From the NCBI GenBank assembly GCA_018894995.1, contig JAHIOZ010000129.1, positions 1-6,215 of the forward strand: 6,215 nt of DNA, read 5' to 3'. Position numbers and translations under genes: made by a program. The stretch comes from Patescibacteria group bacterium. Its GTDB lineage: Bacteria > Patescibacteriota > Minisyncoccia > Phycocordibacterales > UBA12079. The notes under the pieces were generated by a model. The model was not told the origin of the DNA. It was given only the letters and a program-made list of their open reading frames with translations, and ran no database searches. Positions 4,463 to 6,215 of the stretch are shown piece after piece. Position 1 is the stretch's first letter; each line of letters starts with the position of its first letter.

Positions 4463-5992
4463 ATGAACACCATTAAAACTAAAGAAACAAATGTTGAAGA
4501 TATCATAAGCTTGATAAAAAATATCACACCGCAAGACAAAGAATTGATTAAAAAAGCTTACGATTTCGCTAAAAAAGCCCACGAAGGTCAATTTAGAGAT
4601 TCGGGTGACCCTTACTTTACTCATGTTTTTGAAACTGCTAAAATTTTGGCGGAAATTCATATGGGACCACGAGTGGTGTCAGCAGGATTACTCCACGATG
4701 TTATCGAGGACACCGGAGTAACAAACGAAGAAATTAAAAAAGAATTTGGAGAAAAAATTTTATTTTTAATTGAAGGGGTAACTAAACTGGGGAAACTAAA
4801 ATACCGAGGTCTAAAACGCCACACCGAAAGTTTGCGAAAATTCTTCATCGCCACATCGCAAGATGTTCGAGTTTTGGTTATTCGATTAGCCGATCGACTT
4901 CATAATATGGAAACGCTGAGTTATCTCTCAAGAGAAAAACAAATTAGAAAATCCACCGAAGTTTTGGAAATTTTCGCCCCTCTTGCCTACCGTCTGGGAA
5001 TGAGAATTCTTAACAGAAGACTTGAAGATTTGGCTTTTTCGTATCTTGAACCGGAAGAATACAAAAAAACCGTTGAAATTTTAAAACAAAGGAAAAAAAG
5101 GGATATGCGATTTTTGGAAAAATTTGACCGCTCTCTTAAAAAAGCATTGGCAAAAGAAGGAGTAAGAGATTTTACAACCAGTTTTCGAGTCAAAGGAATT
5201 TACAGTTTTTACAAAAAATTAGAGAGAAAGGACAATATTGAAAAGATTTATGATATTACAGCGCTCAGAGTTATTACGAAATCCGTTGCTGATTGTTACA
5301 AGGTTCTGGGAATAATTCACAGTATTTGGAATCCTCTCCCAGGAAGATTGAAAGATTATATTGCTTTACCTAAACCCAACGGTTATCAAAGTATTCACAC
5401 AACAATTTTTACCGGTGACGGAGGAATTGTTGAAATTCAAATTAGAACTCAAGAAATGCACGAAATGGCGGAAATGGGAGTTGCTTCTCATCTTTCATAT
5501 AAAGGAAACAAATCTAAAGATGTATTGTCACAAATTGCTTGGATTAGAGACCTTCTGATTAAAAAAGATTTTCAACAAGAACAAGATAAAAACAAAGCTC
5601 CTTCAGAAACATCTCCTGAATGGATTAGAACTTTAGGCGATGAATGCACAAAAAACAAAAAAAAGGATGAGAGCTTTATAGAAGATTTAAAAACTGATTT
5701 TTTTGAATACAGGGTGTTTGTTTTTACACCAAACGGGGATGTTATTGATTTACCATCCGACTCTAGTCCAATCGATTTCGCTTATGCCATTCACGGTGAC
5801 ATTGGTAATCATATATCCGGAGCTAAAATAAATGGAAAATTGGCATCACTTGATACTCCATTAAAAAACGGTGATATCGTAGAAATCATCACAAAGCGGT
5901 CAAGCAAACCGACTCGCAAATGGTTAGCAATGATAAAAACATCCGAGGCAAGAAGAAGTATAAAAATCGCTCTCAAAAATCCTGAATTATAA
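4463..5992 (+). CDS. rel: Bifunctional (p)ppGpp synthetase/hydrolase, Rel/SpoT family, ending after TGS
   Basis: Makes and degrades the alarmone (p)ppGpp in the cytoplasm. The HD hydrolase domain (about 30-180) keeps Arg45, His54, the His78-Asp79 pair, Glu82-Asp83 (LLHDVIEDT), Asp144 and Asn148 (LADRLHNME). The synthetase domain (about 235-345) shows VKGIYSFYKKL, YDITALRV (Asp264), the R-L-K-D motif 295-298 typical of bifunctional enzymes rather than RelA's acidic version, GYQSIHTT (Tyr308, His312) and VEIQIRT (Glu324). A TGS domain follows (about 415-478). The protein stops at 509 aa, soon after TGS, whereas E. coli SpoT is 702 aa, so the helical, zinc-finger and ACT/RRM regulatory domains are absent. 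The ATG is supported by an in-frame TGA at 4442-4444. No Shine-Dalgarno is present; a good promoter ends 7 nt before the ATG. A rho-independent terminator follows the stop. Confidence 0.95.
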   Translation: MNTIKTKETNVEDIISLIKNITPQDKELIKKAYDFAKKAHEGQFRDSGDPYFTHVFETAKILAEIHMGPRVVSAGLLHDVIEDTGVTNEEIKKEFGEKILFLIEGVTKLGKLKYRGLKRHTESLRKFFIATSQDVRVLVIRLADRLHNMETLSYLSREKQIRKSTEVLEIFAPLAYRLGMRILNRRLEDLAFSYLEPEEYKKTVEILKQRKKRDMRFLEKFDRSLKKALAKEGVRDFTTSFRVKGIYSFYKKLERKDNIEKIYDITALRVITKSVADCYKVLGIIHSIWNPLPGRLKDYIALPKPNGYQSIHTTIFTGDGGIVEIQIRTQEMHEMAEMGVASHLSYKGNKSKDVLSQIAWIRDLLIKKDFQQEQDKNKAPSETSPEWIRTLGDECTKNKKKDESFIEDLKTDFFEYRVFVFTPNGDVIDLPSDSSPIDFAYAIHGDIGNHISGAKINGKLASLDTPLKNGDIVEIITKRSSKPTRKWLAMIKTSEARRSIKIALKNPEL

Positions 5993-6024
5993 AATTATGT
6001 TTTAAAAAAGCTAACAGTTTACAG

Positions 6025-6067
6025 TAAAAAAACGAAGTTGCCTTTGGCAACTTCGTTTTTTATTTTT
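6025..6067 (+). terminator. Rho-independent terminator of rel (likely bidirectional)
   Basis: Perfect 12-bp stem AACGAAGTTGCC (6031-6042), loop TTT, and GGCAACTTCGTT (6046-6057), followed by a run of Ts to 6067 and preceded by a run of As (6026-6032). It starts about 35 nt after the rel stop. The stem-loop resembles the GACGAATTTTGCC palindrome family in the window but with a GAAGTTGCC core. Confidence 0.85.
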
Positions 6068-6110
6068 TAAGTCATTATTTTCAAAACAATTGGATTTAGT
6101 TGGTGATTTT

Positions 6111-6127
6111 TAGTAAGTAGTGAGTAG
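6111..6127. repeat. Short heptamer tract (2.4 copies)
   Basis: TAGTAAG, TAGTGAG, TAG..., directly before the palindrome at 6128-6202. A second two-copy run (AACAGTT, TACAGTA; 6013-6026) precedes the rel terminator. Confidence 0.5.
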
Positions 6128-6202
6128 AACGAATTTTGCAAGTATTGTTTTAAATTATTCTATTATTTTTTGTAGGAATAATTTAAAATGGCAAAATTCG
6201 TC
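6128..6202. repeat. Palindromic repeat, extended nested form, near the window end
   Basis: Outer arms CGAATTTTGC (6130-6139) and GCAAAATTCG (6191-6200) enclose a perfect 13-bp inner inverted repeat, TTTTAAATTATTC (6148-6160) and GAATAATTTAAAA (6176-6188). It has the same architecture as 3262-3331. Confidence 0.85.
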
Positions 6203-6215
6203 GGTGTGTTTAGAA

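Noticed and set aside
4379..4660. Minus-strand 93-codon open frame over the start of rel
   Set aside because: Part of its translation (YRVSSIKYQV) is simply the heptamer tract read through; the rest is antisense to the HD domain.

Overview
The window carries four genes in AT-rich DNA. Reduced versions of universal proteins, no Shine-Dalgarno sequence before any of the four starts, and intergenic DNA crowded with short palindromes and 7-bp tandem repeats all suggest a small-genome bacterium of the Candidate Phyla Radiation (Patescibacteria), perhaps a Parcubacteria-type lineage. That placement is inference; there is no marker gene here that I can place phylogenetically.

Layout. On the minus strand, in transcription order: pheS (4149 to 3400), a NYN/PIN-like putative nuclease (3230 to 2727) and pheT (2596 to 116). 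Divergent from pheS on the plus strand is a bifunctional-type Rel (ppGpp synthetase/hydrolase, 4463 to 5992). The 313-bp pheS/rel interval holds both start-proximal promoters and a run of hairpin repeats. Positions 5993-6215 and 1-115 are non-coding and hold palindromes, a terminator and heptamer tracts.

Most striking point. PheT has a complete NlpC/P60 cysteine-peptidase domain (Cys374, His442, His454 all present) inserted inside its B5 domain, while the usual N-terminal OB-fold tRNA-binding domain is absent. Its partner PheS lacks the N-terminal tRNA-binding coiled coil. Both edges of the NlpC/P60 insert carry palindromic DNA. The palindrome at the C-terminal edge (1095-1120) is nearly the same as an intergenic palindrome upstream of rel (4317-4347) and is bracketed by 8-bp direct repeats 48 bp (16 codons) apart. 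It therefore looks like a mobile palindromic element read in frame as protein, comparable in principle to Rickettsia palindromic elements.

How the parts work together. PheS and PheT form phenylalanyl-tRNA synthetase. Rel senses or adjusts ppGpp, classically in response to uncharged tRNA, so the two sit logically side by side, though this Rel lacks the C-terminal regulatory half beyond TGS. The NYN protein is probably an RNase of unknown target. The rel promoter appears to be built out of a heptamer tandem repeat, and both rel and pheS are predicted to give nearly leaderless mRNAs.
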